A stretch of 64,000 nt of DNA. Source: Chromera velia (Eukaryota > Sar > Chromeraceae). A program made the position numbers and the translations under genes. The stretch spans positions 1-64,000 of the forward strand of contig JAHBMJ010005738.1 of the NCBI GenBank assembly GCA_018398765.1. Direction: 5' to 3'. Under the pieces are notes generated by a model. It saw nothing but the letters and a program-made list of their open reading frames with translations. It was not told the origin of the DNA and did no database searches. Position 1 is the first letter of the stretch, and each line of letters opens with the position of its first letter. This document shows, piece after piece, positions 1 through 11,518 of this stretch.

Positions 1-3000
1 GGGGGGGGGGGGGGGGGGGGGGGGATGCTGTGGGGGACCCCGGAGCTTTCCTAGATCGGTCTGTCATCGTCTGCTCGAGAAGAGCGAGACGGGCAGCGCT
101 CAGGTCGGCAAGGGTGGTCCCGGAAAGAGAAGTAGAGGCACCCACTGCTGCAGAACGCCCCTCATCAACTTGCAGCCCCCCTGACTTCCTCTCCGTGTTC
201 TCTGGTCGGCGGACTGCGGGAGCATCCCTCCTCCCGGATTTGGGAAGGACTACAGGGGTGATGGGGGCTGCCGGGGATGTGGGGAGTGACGGCTCTCTGA
301 TGGCAATGGGAGAGAGAGCTCGATCAACCATTTGAACTGGGGGAGGGGGGGAGCGAGAACGGGAGACGGCAGGGCGTTTTTCAATAACGAGGGGGGAGGA
401 CCGGCTCAGTGTCACCCCTGTAGACTTCCTCAAGTCTGTCTGGACACCTACTGCGATGGCGTGCTGTTCAGGTGTCTCGTCCTCCCTCACTGTACCGCTT
501 GCCTCTACCCCTCTTTTCGTTTTGGCTTTTGACTTCTCAGAAGAAGGGGAACGACGGCCGCCGGTGCTGCGACCGGATGGGAGCGTTCTGTCTTTCAAAT
601 TCTCTTTTTTTTCGGCATCTCTTGGTAAGTGTTTGAGGGCAAGTCGCCAGGGGGGGCGTGCGTCTGATGAAGAAACGTTTTGGGGGCGTGTGGGAGAGGA
701 ACGGCAGTCCAGATGCGCACTGTGGGGACGTGAGACATCAGATTGAATGTCCCGTCTCCGTGGGAGTGACCCCGAAGCCCGGGACGACGGGGACAGGGAG
801 AGAGAGGACCTTCGCAAGGCACTCACCCCAATGGGTCTCTCTGCTCTCGAGTCTCGACAGACTGGCAGAGCCTGTCTCTCTTTCTCCTTCCGCTTTTCCC
901 TGCGCTCTGGGGAACTCCGACTCCCCCCCTGAGCACTCAACGGACGACTCCTGGAAGTCCACATCATCTGCTCACTCCGTGCTAGCGCGCGGAAGGCCCG
1001 TGAAAGCGAAGAGGGAGCTGACAGAACACCTCCCCCCTCTTCTTCTCCTTGGGACACGCCTGACGCTTCACACTCAACAGGTTTCACCCCTGACCCCTCT
1101 CGCTCTGTATGCTGATGATCCCCCAAAGGGAGCTGACCGTTCCCGCAGTCAGACTGAGACTGTGCGTGTGACCGAGGAGCTGTGCCCTCTGCTGCTGTCG
1201 ATCGGGTCTGAGCAGCAGTGGCTGAGGTTGTTGTCTGCACAGCCTCTTCCTCTTCCGCTAGGGCCTCTTCCTTCCTCAGGCTCCCCTCTCTCCCTGCCGG
1301 TGGCTGCCCCCCTCCCGCAGTTTTCTCGGGAGAATGGAACAACGGGTCTGACTCGGGAGGCCGGGAGGCTACCAGGTTAACTGCCAAGGGGGGGGAGGGG
1401 GGAGGGGCAGGAGACGCGGCAGAGGACTCTGAGGACGACCACACTTCCTCCCTCTGTTTTTCTTCTTTGGCGGCCAGGTTGGGGTGAGTGCCTTGTTGAG
1501 AGGAGACCTTCGCTACAAGAGGGTCAGTTGATCGAAGCAGCAAAGACTGTACCTCTTCCTCATCCTCATCATCCCATCTCTCTTCCTCCCCCTCCTTCCC
1601 TTTCCCTTTCCCTTTCCCTGGGGACTCAAATTGGACTATCTGTGCAGACGGAGAATGGTGAGTGAGTGCCATGGATGGCAACAGAGAATCCCTCCAAGCA
1701 GGAGACGTGGAGGGAGAACGGGAGACGCTGATGGTCTCCCGGAGATGCAACACGTCCCCGTCCTCCGGCCTCTCTCTTTCCATTCCCCCCCGCTCCTCCA
1801 ATGTTGCCGGGGCCCCTCTTGGCAGTCGTGACACAATTGCAGCAACGCCCTCTGAGACATTCAATGTCTCTACAGACGCACACCCTCCCTGCACCTCCCC
1901 TCGGTGAGCCTCCCGAGCTCGGGCCAAATTCCGCAACACCGGACTGCGACTCCGACCCCCCCCCTCTCTTGTCTCCTGTGCCTGTCTGCCTTCACTTGCC
2001 TCATTAACGTGTCGCGCAGGTGCAGAGCACTCCGCATTTGCGTGCCTCCCCTCTCGCAGAGGCGAGGCGAAGGGGGACACCGCGGAGGCAGGGAAGGGAT
2101 TGACTGAAGATCTCCCCCCGGGGGTCCGGGAGAGGGGCGGGGAGGGCGAAGCGGCCCTGGAATCGGAGACACACATGACCTGCCGGAAGGAACGGGGCCG
2201 ACCGCCATCTGAGGACCTGCTAGGGGAGACGGCATGGAGCCGTTGCCTTCTCAGAAGAGACACAGAAGGACGACCTGTGATCATACCTGCAATCAGAGGG
2301 TCTTGCTCTGCTTCTGCGCTTTCCGGGGCCGTCTCTTCTCTCGCAGCTACTGTGGAGAAGGCAGTGAAGGTGCCAGTCGACTTACTCCGTGTGAGGGAAC
2401 CACTTCTGCGTGGCACTGACTGATCGTCCCTCTCTCTCTGACGCGACTCCCCCTGTCCTCCCCCCCCTCTGCCACTGCCGGGACGACCCGTGAAAGCCAA
2501 CGTCTGGCCTCTAATCACATGGCGCTTCCACCAGGAGCTGCGGAGAGACGCAGAGAGCACAGGGGACGGACGGGAAGACGCGGCAGAGGCAGAGGGGGAC
2601 TCTGAAGCGCAACTTGAGAGGCTCAGACTTCCCCCCACAGTCTCTCTCTCATCATTTCCTTCAGCAGGGGGGAAGGACACCGACAGACTGTGATCCTTTG
2701 CCCTGCTCACCCACCGACTGTCTGGGGACACACGTCTTGCTGTTCTGCCCTCTTGGGTTAATCTTGATCGTCCCCTTTCCGGAACAACCCCCCTCTCGTT
2801 CACTCCCCTCGAGGGGACCCCTGCACTGTTTCCCCTTCTGCCCCCTCTCGAGGTTGCTGTCTCTGCTGGGGAGAAGGAGAAGGGGGCGACAGAGCCTGAG
2901 CCTGAGGATTGTGTCCCCACCTCCCGAGGGGCCTCTGCCTTTTCCTCGGAGGGCAGTGCTGCAAGCGGTGTGTGCTGAGTGCGTGCCTCCACTGTGGCTG

Positions 3001-3442
3001 AAGCCTGGGTGGGTGCTGTGGAAGGGGTGCCATGGACCGCTCTCTGCACTGTGTCTATGACGGCCTTTTTCGTGCTCACCCCCCCCACCTGGCCCTCCTC
3101 AATGCGCGGGAGCGTCTCTGGGCCCGCGCTGCGACTGAGCAACGAAGGGGCCCGAAAGGCCGGTTGTTCGCGTAGTGCAGAAATGGCGTTCCCCCGACCC
3201 CTCTTGGGGGATGTGGGGGCGCACCGACGAGGGGCCACCGACAGCAGGGAGCCCGTTACACGGCCAAACGGCTGCTCTGGCACTTGTGGGTGCAGAGGGG
3301 TGTGGTTGTCTGACGGGCGCGTGGATGCGGTCGTCTGTCTCCGAGCCCCCGCTGCTCCTTCCAGATCCAAGCCGAAGGGGGAACGGAAGGAGGGGGGGCC
3401 TGACGAGCCTCCGAGGAGAGACTGCCAGGGTGAGCCCTGCAT
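1..3442 (-). CDS. Long disordered Ser/Pro/Arg-rich protein, N-terminal part, runs off the left edge
   Basis: One minus-strand frame is free of stops from an ATG at 3442-3440 to base 1, about 1,147 codons. The codon just upstream of the ATG is an in-frame TGA, so this Met is the natural first start. No catalytic domain is visible. The product is low-complexity and probably disordered: RSRSP and SRSPSTSP-like patches, acidic stretches such as EEERWDDEDEEE near 1550-1590, Pro runs and many Arg/Glu repeats. A frame this long without a stop is very unlikely by chance even in GC-rich DNA. Function is unknown; a scaffold or RNA-associated role would be only a guess from the RS-like composition. The plus-strand frames over the same bases are shadows. 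The gene continues beyond the window; the run of 24 G at bases 1-24 may be an assembly edge rather than real sequence. Confidence 0.8.
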   Translation of the reverse strand, partial: MQGSPWQSLLGGSSGPPSFRSPFGLDLEGAAGARRQTTASTRPSDNHTPLHPQVPEQPFGRVTGSLLSVAPRRCAPTSPKRGRGNAISALREQPAFRAPSLLSRSAGPETLPRIEEGQVGGVSTKKAVIDTVQRAVHGTPSTAPTQASATVEARTQHTPLAALPSEEKAEAPREVGTQSSGSGSVAPFSFSPAETATSRGGRRGNSAGVPSRGVNERGVVPERGRSRLTQEGRTARRVSPDSRWVSRAKDHSLSVSFPPAEGNDERETVGGSLSLSSCASESPSASAASSRPSPVLSASLRSSWWKRHVIRGQTLAFTGRPGSGRGGGGQGESRQRERDDQSVPRRSGSLTRSKSTGTFTAFSTVAAREETAPESAEAEQDPLIAGMITGRPSVSLLRRQRLHAVSPSRSSDGGRPRSFRQVMCVSDSRAASPSPPLSRTPGGRSSVNPFPASAVSPFASPLREGRHANAECSAPARHVNEASEGRQAQETREGGGRSRSPVLRNLARAREAHRGEVQGGCASVETLNVSEGVAAIVSRLPRGAPATLEERGGMERERPEDGDVLHLRETISVSRSPSTSPAWRDSLLPSMALTHHSPSAQIVQFESPGKGKGKGKEGEEERWDDEDEEEVQSLLLRSTDPLVAKVSSQQGTHPNLAAKEEKQREEVWSSSESSAASPAPPPSPPLAVNLVASRPPESDPLFHSPEKTAGGGQPPAGREGSLRKEEALAEEEEAVQTTTSATAAQTRSTAAEGTAPRSHAQSQSDCGNGQLPLGDHQHTEREGSGVKPVECEASGVSQGEEEGGGVLSAPSSLSRAFRALARSEQMMWTSRSRPLSAQGGSRSSPERREKRKEKERQALPVCRDSRAERPIGVSALRRSSLSLSPSSRASGSLPRRRDIQSDVSRPHSAHLDCRSSPTRPQNVSSSDARPPWRLALKHLPRDAEKKENLKDRTLPSGRSTGGRRSPSSEKSKAKTKRGVEASGTVREDETPEQHAIAVGVQTDLRKSTGVTLSRSSPLVIEKRPAVSRSRSPPPPVQMVDRALSPIAIREPSLPTSPAAPITPVVLPKSGRRDAPAVRRPENTERKSGGLQVDEGRSAAVGASTSLSGTTLADLSAARLALLEQTMTDRSRKAPGSPTASPPPPPPP

Positions 3443-4365
3443 TCAACAGCAGTCAGCAGCACAGTCACAGAGGCCCGTGCAGGCATGAGCTATTCGACCG
3501 GGGAGACGGCGTTAGTCCAACGAACAGAAAGGATCAGACGCAAATAGAATGAAAGAACGTCGTACAATGAAGACCCCTTGCTTATCAGTGATTACTGTGG
3601 AAGAGAAAGAAAGGAGAAACGGAGTTCAAAAAGGGCAATGAGTTGGGAGATGAATCAAGCCTTGATCGACAGGTATATCAGATTTCGGCAGCTACATTCC
3701 AGCGCAGAGAGATGCAACAATGTTGCAATGTCCCACTGCATTGATGGGTTTTTCCTTGCTCACCTTGTTTGACTCTTCTGCCCGGGACTGGGAGAAGTTA
3801 CCTGCAAGGTCAGCGAGAGGAAGAGGGAGTCAAGTTGCCCCAGACACGCAATCTGACGCTGGCTGAGCGACGTTGAAGCACTCACCGGACTGGCTCACAA
3901 TTCGCCCAGGTAATGTGTGAGATCCTACTCCGAGCATGATTGTGGCGGCATGAAATCAAAGACGCCTTCAGAATCTATGTACAAAGTTGGTCAACACGCT
4001 CTGTGCACATAGTCTTCCACCCATCGGCCCTCGGTCGAATCTTGTATCAAAAAGAGTTGATCGGTCGGGTGTTGCTCTGAAGGGTGATTCAGCGGGAGAC
4101 GCCATACGCACAGCCGATCGAATCAGGCTATCAATGCATAGTTCAGCACTCAAACAGATGAGAAGATGATAAGAAGGCCCGTGAATGGGAGCAAGTGATT
4201 TCAATTTGTGTCAAGGAAGGGTCAAGGATCGACAAAGAGGGATGAAATGTCGTCAGAAATATATCAATATCCCAATTCAATCCGGCCCCTTCAAGATCCT
4301 TCAAGTGCCCCGGCATTCCCCAAGCACTTAAGTTCTACGCGTCGAGGCCCAAATTCCGGGGCCGT
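3443..4365. other. Gene-free spacer between divergent genes
   Basis: This stretch separates the minus-strand gene starting at 3442 from the plus-strand gene starting at 4790, so it should hold promoter elements for the left gene. I see no coding frame of convincing composition and no repeat of note. Confidence 0.4.
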
Positions 4366-4535
4366 GGCGCCCCAGGCGTGCGTCAATGGCGCCCCAGGCG
4401 TGCGTCAATGGGTGCATCCAGCGCGCATATCCAGCGCGCATATGATCACGTGACTCAGGTCAGTCATTGCATGCAGTCTTCTGATCGGAGCAGCGCTAAC
4501 CGATATATACACAGACGCATGCTGCCAATCTTCGG
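4366..4535 (+). promoter_or_regulatory. Tandem repeats and TATA-like site upstream of the secreted-protein gene
   Basis: A 22-bp unit beginning GGCGCCCCAGGCGTGCG occurs twice in perfect tandem (4366-4387, 4388-4409). It is followed by two tandem copies of a 13-bp unit, ATCCAGCGCGCAT (4416-4441). A TATA-like CGATATATAC lies near 4500, about 290 bp before the chosen start codon. Clustered short repeats next to a TATA-like element fit a promoter with repeated factor sites. This is inference; no transcript start is visible. Confidence 0.35.
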
Positions 4536-4789
4536 CCGGAATAACTGCTGTCATTCAGACAGAGTCTGACAAACAGTTCTCTCGACCACTTGCATGCATC
4601 CAGCCGGTCCCTCAAACTTCGAGGAACCACGGGCACTGTCAGAACAGTCTGGTGCGAGTCCTCGAACAATCGTGACCAGTCGGCGACTCACTTTTTTCTC
4701 ACAAGGAATCTGTCCTCGTGACCGTCTATCCGTTCTTCATTTCTTTGATCGCCTCAGCACCTTTCCTATTCTCACAGATACCTCTGAAA

Positions 4790-7700
4790 ATGTGCACCTA
4801 TCATTTGATACTAGCTGCCTTTTGTTTTGTGATGGCCTGCAAAATGAATGAGGCCGTCACAATCGGAAGCGGGAATCACCCCGTGTTCCTTGCCAAACGT
4901 TTGACTCCCCACCACCAGCATGCTTCCTCCAGTATTAATATCAGCAAGGAGGCTGCAGAGATCAATAACCTAGGGGCCATCTCAGTCCTCCTTCAGAAAG
5001 AGAAAGCTTCAGACGAAAACGAGCAACAAGAGGCGCAGACCCAAGACGCGTTGGCTCAGTGGAAAGCCAAAAACAAGGGCCAATTCGACCCTGATGATAT
5101 GAAGTTCGATGACCCCCTCTGGTATGAAGCCTACATGGTGTGGTATGCCCAGCAGGAGGACACTCAGAAGAACAATGAGGAGGCAGAAATCAAGAGAAGC
5201 AACTCAAAGAAAGCCCTGACGGACCACAACCCCTTTGCCGAGTGGATGGAACAGACTAATTTTGCTCATTGGTATTGTCTCAGCGACATCGACAAGATGG
5301 CTGAATACCTAGAGCTGGATCGTCCGGCTTGTGGCAAGGACACGCGAGAGGGCTGCCAAGCGTTGACTGGGTACATGATCAAAGCGGCCAAAGAGCAGGG
5401 CCATCCAGACAAACCGTTCTTTCTTGAGTGTGTGGCGAAGAAGAACGACGACGATGATTGCAGAATGGTGCTGAAGAACAACGCACAAAAGTATCTGGAC
5501 CTGTTCCCCTACAAGGACACAAAGCACGTCGAATTGGCAATGGACTACCACGTGGCGAATCCCTTTTGGGACGGTAAGTGAAGTCACGTTCAGTTGGTTT
5601 TCATCATCTTCTCTCTCTTCCAACTATCTTTCTGTAGGTGTTTTTTTCGTCTTTTCTTCATTTTTTTTTTCACTTATTTATCTATCTATTCATTGACATT
5701 ACTATTCAATGATATTAAGTCTTCCTCACTCTCTCGAACTCTGTTGCTTTCTGCGTGTGACACCCGTTTCTCTTCAGTCAGCACACGCTACCTGTGAATC
5801 GTGTCTGAGATTGCGAATCAAGGCCAGACGTCCAAGATTATGGAATTGACGATCAACGTATGGATGAGTGCAGCTGCTCAGGTGACGAATTTCGACCGAG
5901 ACGCAGGGAGGGGAACCATCGCGGAGAACGAAATGCAGTGCGTAATGAAACACCCCGGACTGTACAACCCCCCCTTGTCCTGCAGATTCGAACCTCTGCA
6001 GACAAATCGAGCGGTTAGCACAGACATTTTTTTATCTATGCCCTTGCCTTGTCCTTGTCATTCATTGTTCCTCCCTCCCTTACCGGCTGCCTCTCCACGA
6101 CTCTTTTTTCTCCCCTTCTGCTTCATGCTCTCTTAATTACGTTCTTGAACCCCCGCTTTTTCAACCCAGGCCTCAATGAGGAACACTTCTGCGTTCATAT
6201 TTGATATACGTGATGGACAGAGTATTCTCTATTGCGCACTCTGATTTACTTGGATTGTGTATGCAGGGCATTTGCTACTTCAACTCTGCGCTGTGGGCCT
6301 CTTTGTATGACAACCACGCGGCCTGGCAAGCTCTTGGAGAGAACAACGACTTTGACGACCAAAGCGGGCAGAACGTCCTCAACACTGCACTGAATGCCGT
6401 CAGAGACGCTCTCAGAAGGTCAGAAAGAAGAAAGATTAACCAGTGCACGATTGGATTTGCCGTTCGCATTCATTCCCTGCTCTTTTGTTTTCTTGTGCAC
6501 AACATGTGTAGAACACGCATGATCGGGACCCAAGGCGCAGTATTTGAACTCCTCGGTTAATGCGCTCGAGTTCCATGCTTGGTAGCGTAAACATGGTTGT
6601 TTCGGACTCGCAGTTTGAGGGAGGCTGGCGGGCCCTTTTGACATACTTGCTGGCACTGAAGAATCGGAGTAGGAGTGAAAAGTCAAACCGAAATTGGTCA
6701 TCCATCCTACAGCCTTCTTTCATATAGATCACGTGAAAGATGCATGGTCCAGCGGTAATCTTCTTATCTGCGAGTTTGTACGTCTCGTTTTGCAGAATCG
6801 CTGTAGGATTGATCGCATTCAAAAAGATGGATGAGCATACGTTTGCGGGTGCCTTCCTTCGGGCCATCCGGAAGACCTTCTGTAAGAACCTGAACGTCGA
6901 TTTGGGAGATGACAAGAACACCAAGGACGACGAATGCGACTGGTTCTACTTCGGGGAGGATGAAAGTGGGGGGGATCCTTTCACGCCCTACAGGTAGGTG
7001 CAGTGGGGGTCATTTGGCGATCGCCCTCTTCATGTCAAAGAGACTCAGTGTTCACGTTCAACCAGTCTGTAGTTAGAAAAGAAAATATTTATGGTAACCC
7101 CGTCCTCCCTCTTCTATGGTTCTGAATGGAAGAATGAATTTTCACAGCCAGACTTTAATTCGAACATGGAAAAATGTCTCTACCCCTCTAAAATGAACCG
7201 AGTGCATTCTTGGAGAATTTCCATGACCTTCTTCCTTCTTTTCGGCCTCTCGAAGCAGCCACTTTCCAGCTGCCCGCCACAACACGACAGCCATTTTGTC
7301 GCATGCAACACGTCGAGGAGGTATGCTTAATTCTCTCCTACCCGAATCCTCATGCAGACTGTTCGAGTACGCCATCTACCACGAGCTGCCCACGTGGATC
7401 AACTGGTACAGCTCCAAGCAGGACCTTCCGAAGTGCAACAACTTCGCGGTCAGTGGACGTGCGGGAAGGTTGTGCGCATATGCATTGAGTATGAAAAGAA
7501 CTTTTCAGAAGTGTGCATACACGTGTCTTCCCTGCAAGTATCTTGAGTGATTTCTCCAACTGGAGTTTGAGGAGGAATTTTCAATAGACAGCACGTCGAC
7601 GCGATCCCAAGAGACTTTCTGCCACAGAAAAGAAAGGTGGAAGGAAGGAAGCGTGTGCAGAGAGAAAGCTAGGCCTGCTGACTCTTTTTGTTGCATCTCT

Positions 7701-8429
7701 TGATTGTTCAGACACCTCTCTTCTTCCGGCCCTTTTTGGTTGCTTCTGCCTTCTCCCCCTCTCTCTTTGCTTTGCGTGATCAATCTGCATGTGTTTCTGC
7801 CTAACTCCCTTTTCAAACGCACATGCTTCCATACGTTCCTTTTGTGTATGACGCGATTTTCCCCTCCGTCCATCTTACAGATGTGTCCTCTTTGACTGGT
7901 TGTACTTTATGAGCGTGCGTCTGTTCATGTGTCCATCAATGTTTGTCTCTCTCACACCCTGAAACGATCGAATTAATGAATGCAGAACATGATGTCAGAG
8001 AAGGTCAGCGAGGCCAACGCGCCCCGCAAATTCATCGTCAACATCAAGCCCTGCGGCTGGGGAGACGGCACAGAATTTCAACCCCCGGACATTGCCCTTG
8101 AAGACGGCACGGTGTACATGGCCAAGGTGGCGATGCTGGATCTTGCAGGCACTCACGCGACCATCGCGGTCAGAGTCGAGAAGAAGCTTGAGCACGACAT
8201 TTACTGCGGGAGTGACCATTGCAAGGCCGACTGCAATTGTCCTGGTGCCCGGTTGGTTGGCTGGAAGTGGTATAACCACGACGACCGAGAGGCGTTGATG
8301 ATCTCCGACAAGGTCCTGGCGGCTGGGGGTGCCAATATCAAGGGGCTCATCTATGAGAAGAAGGACACGATCTACGATGACTCGAAAATCCCGAAGATCG
8401 AAAACGACGACACCGGCAGCGGCGATTGA
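4790..8429 (+). CDS. Secreted protein of unknown function, six exons (about 619 aa)
   Basis: Exons 4790-5573, 5823-6013, 6267-6418, 6796-6993, 7358-7448 and 7986-8429 join with conserved phase at every GT-AG junction and total 1,860 nt. The chosen start gives MCTYHLILAAFCFVMACKMN, a typical signal peptide. An upstream in-frame ATG at 4718 adds another hydrophobic stretch and cannot be excluded. After a charged Gln/Glu/Lys-rich part (residues about 60-150) comes a region with scattered Cys and many Trp/Tyr/Asp, ending in an acidic tail. Motifs seen include GICYFNSALWASLYDNHAAW in exon 3 and CGWGDGTEF in exon 6. I recognise no family; a secreted or vacuolar protein with disulfides is the most that can be inferred. 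The exon 2 donor (GTTAGC) is weak, so that junction is the least certain. Confidence 0.75.
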
Positions 8430-10115
8430 GTAGAGCATCACTGAGCAGAGAGGAGCAGCCTCCTGCGGGACGGTGTAGGGATTTGATCAGCGATATAAGA
8501 TAAGATCTTGTAGGGCCATTGAGGGCTTACCCGATCCGGGTGAGGGGATCAAAAGAGGTTTTCACATTGGAAACACACATACACACAGAGAGAGCTAGAG
8601 AGAAATATTTGCAAACCCAAGAAAGGAGAGTGGAAGCTGTTCAAACCTCCAAGCTCATAGCGCTGGCAGCAGACGAAGGTAACGAATCCATCTGTAAAAC
8701 AAAACGAATGTGCAATCTGCCCCCCTCTTTGATGACCATGGCAGATCAAGGAAGATGCGAGCAACAAAAAACAAGATAATGAAGGCGCGCATTCAGATGC
8801 AGACTTCACTTTTGCTTCTTGTATACGAAACAAACGCCCGTTGTAAAGAGAGACATGGCAAGATTCGCGAAGCAATTCTTTGGTGAGCAAGACGTCTACA
8901 CAACGGAGAGAACACGAGTAGAGAAATGCCTTCCTTTTCGTCTTAATTCTCACTGCCCGAGGAACAGTTGATTTATTAAAGACTAAAAGCTTTGGATCGT
9001 ATCTCCAAAGCGGAGGGAAACGATCACGGGCTGAGAGAGAATGAGAGTCCAAGAAGTTACAAAGAACAAGCGAAAATGAAAGCCACGCATTAGCCATGCA
9101 GCAAAACTAAACTAATTAACGCAAACTAACGCAAAAAAAAGAGTCTGACTGGCCACCGGCAGATTTGATTGGATGTACTATAGCGGTATACTACTACAAA
9201 GGGAAACGACATGAGAAATAACATATATTTTTATCATTAGTTTTATCATAATATAATATTAATATTATTATGTTATAATCTAGGTTATAATATCTTTCAT
9301 TTTTATAAGTAAACAACTCTGCATATACGATTTCAGCACTCAACTTTAAGCGTTGTGCAGTAGCCAGCAGGTTTAAGTCTAGTCTGAGGTTGTGCATTAA
9401 TAGCAGCATTATAGTGCTTTACATATTATCTAATATTTGTTTTTACCTATTAAAATTAAATAAAAATTAATAGTATTAACTTCAGGTTCTCATGAAGATA
9501 TGACAAAGGCTAGGACAAAGGTTAAAATTCTAAGAATTTCAAGACATTCCGGGGCTATAATTAATTATGAGTCTAGTTATGAGTTCATGTACTGGCAATA
9601 CTTGATTTGCATCTGTGATCCATACATGTATCCCAAAAACTGTATATGAAAATTGTAATGCAGAGACTAGTGCAGAGAGATGTATTGAATTCTATAGGCA
9701 AATTTGTGTTACAAATTATGTGTTGTTTGAAATTAGAACTATATAGGATTAGAAGTGATCTAGAACTAGATGTAGAAAGTGATTGATAACCGTTGAGTCC
9801 CAAAGCCTCAGGAACACTTTTTAAAGAAAGAACCCCGTTTTGCTACATGCATTCAACACGTATTACAACGCTTAAGTTCAGGCCAGGCCCTACTCGATGA
9901 CCACCGTTCAGACACCGCTTTGGCTCAAGGGCCGTCAAGGCTCAAGCTAAAAGCTTTGGGACCTCTCTGTCTTCGTCTGCATCCCACTAGGCATCCCACC
10001 CGGATTGGACTGAGTGTCTGGTTTTGACTCTCACCTGCACACTCTCGCTGTTGCTGTGGTTGCTCGCTACGATCCGCCTCGCTCTCTTCAACGGAAAGGC
10101 ACACATATGCCCTCG
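8430..10115. other. Gene-free region, AT-rich after 9100
   Basis: No reading frame with coding character was found. The stretch 9190-9800 is strongly AT-rich. No terminal repeats or target duplications were noticed. Confidence 0.4.
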
Positions 10116-10340
10116 CCTTATCTCTTGAAGGAGGGAGGGAGAAAGCAGCCGGAAGCAGACAAACAAGAGCTGCGTTGGTGTATGGACCAGCCTTATCTCT
10201 TGAAGGAGGGAGGGAGAAAGCAGCCGGAAGCAGACAAACAAGAGCTGCGTTGGTGTATGGACCAGCCTCATCTCTTGAAGGAGGGAGAAAGCAGCCGGAA
10301 GCAGACAAACAAGGGCTGCGTGTTTGTGTGGTCGAAGTCA
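10116..10340. repeat. 75-bp tandem minisatellite, three copies
   Basis: Copies start at 10116, 10191 and 10266. The first two are almost identical; the third has a 4-bp deletion and a few changes. The period is a multiple of three, so open frames cross it on both strands (25-residue repeats), but neither frame has flanking coding support. It lies just past the 3' end of the minus-strand gene that ends at 10367. Confidence 0.85.
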
Positions 10341-10366
10341 TCGCTTGACAGGCGGGAGAAGGCGTC

Positions 10367-11518
10367 TCAGTCAGGAATGAAGTCACTGTGAGGAATGGGG
10401 TACACTTTCATCCCCATCGCTTCCTCTGCAACCTCGCCCATCATCGGGCTAATGAAATCGATGGCCTCGAGAACCGATCGTCTGATGCTGAAGTCAGGAG
10501 GCTGCAGACACATGCATGCACGGATTGAGGAGGAGTGGAGGGGATATGGGAGAACACGTGACTGAGTGCACCCGCCTTTCAAATGACAGAGAGAGAAATC
10601 ATGCCACCGAGGAAAGCCGCTTGTGTCCTTCTGATTCCGTCTGTTGTTTTTTTTTACACTCCCCGTTTTCTGTCTGTATCAGATTCGCATCTTTTTTTTT
10701 TGTCCGGTTTTCAAGCTTTCCCCCCTGCAGTTGCTTGTTTGGATGCTTGCGTGCTGCCCGGTTAAAGCGTGCAATCAGAAGAAAATGTCGCTTCAGACGA
10801 GAAAAGAAAACAGAGAACAACACGGACTGACCAAGTAATCTCCTGGAGGGAGCTCCGTCCTCAAGCGAGCCGGCGCGAACCGCCCCCTCCAATTCTCCCG
10901 CCGCATCTCCAACCAGCTCTCTTTCCCCCCCGGCTCCCAAAGGGACGGACGCGTGTGCCACCAGATGTACGAACTCGGAGGGTCCGATAGGTAGGCGTCG
11001 AGCTCGGCGTGTAACCAGGGGCAGTGCCCGAGCTGCCGTGCCCTCTTTGGCTCTCTGGCAATCATCTGCAGATCATCATTATAGTCACTTTCGTAGGGGT
11101 CCAAGAGAGGCATCCTCCCCCTCCAGATCTGATTTTTGCGGCAAAAGATTGACCCTGGGAATACCGCAGGATGGTGGAAAGATAGAGCCGATGGGGGGTG
11201 CTCATCTTCCCACAACGAGGACCCTCGGAGCCTCACAGCCACCAGTCCCTCACTTCCCATGTCACACGCCCACGTCTCCTTCCGATTCCAGCGGGGGCTC
11301 TCGGTATCGGACATCATGTAGAAGACGATGTCAACTTCCAGTTTCCACCGAGGGTCATTGCTCAGTCTGACACACTCGAATTCAGGACTCCGAAAGTATG
11401 GAGGCACAAAGCCCTCTCTGCAAAGACGGACGAGCAGAGGGTCGCAACTCCGTACAGGCAGCGCAAAGTCCAGAATGTTCGCGGAGAACTTTCCGGGCAA
11501 ACACTTGCCTCGCCGCAT
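10367..11518 (-). CDS. Unassigned protein, two 3' exons
   Basis: Exon 11518-10832 (ATG at 11518, reading MRRGKCLPGKF) ends at a GTCAGT donor after GDYL. It joins in phase to a terminal exon 10501-10367 beginning PPDFSIRRSVLEAIDF and ending HSDFIPD-stop; the acceptor is TGTCTGCAG. Composition is that of a folded protein, with many aromatic residues and segments such as VDIVFYMMSDTES and SYIWWHTRPSLWEPG. I do not recognise the family. The start is uncertain because a second open frame covers the upstream DNA (11382-12617) in another phase, and the two may belong to one gene joined by an intron I could not place. An in-frame stop lies shortly upstream of 11530, so a splice or a separate start is needed. 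Confidence 0.55.

Noticed and set aside
1-24. Run of 24 G as a telomere-like or quadruplex feature
   Set aside because: It lies exactly at the window edge and is pure G without a repeat period; an assembly edge artefact is more likely.
658-3488. Plus-strand open frames of 148-240 codons near the left edge
   Set aside because: They lie opposite a much longer minus-strand frame and have skewed, low-complexity composition typical of antisense shadows.
10116-10340. CRISPR-like array
   Set aside because: The repeats are contiguous 75-bp copies without unique spacers, and the genome is eukaryotic. It is a minisatellite.
10014-10391. Plus-strand protein with 25-residue repeats
   Set aside because: The minus strand is equally open across the same minisatellite and neither frame has splice sites, a signal or coding flanks.
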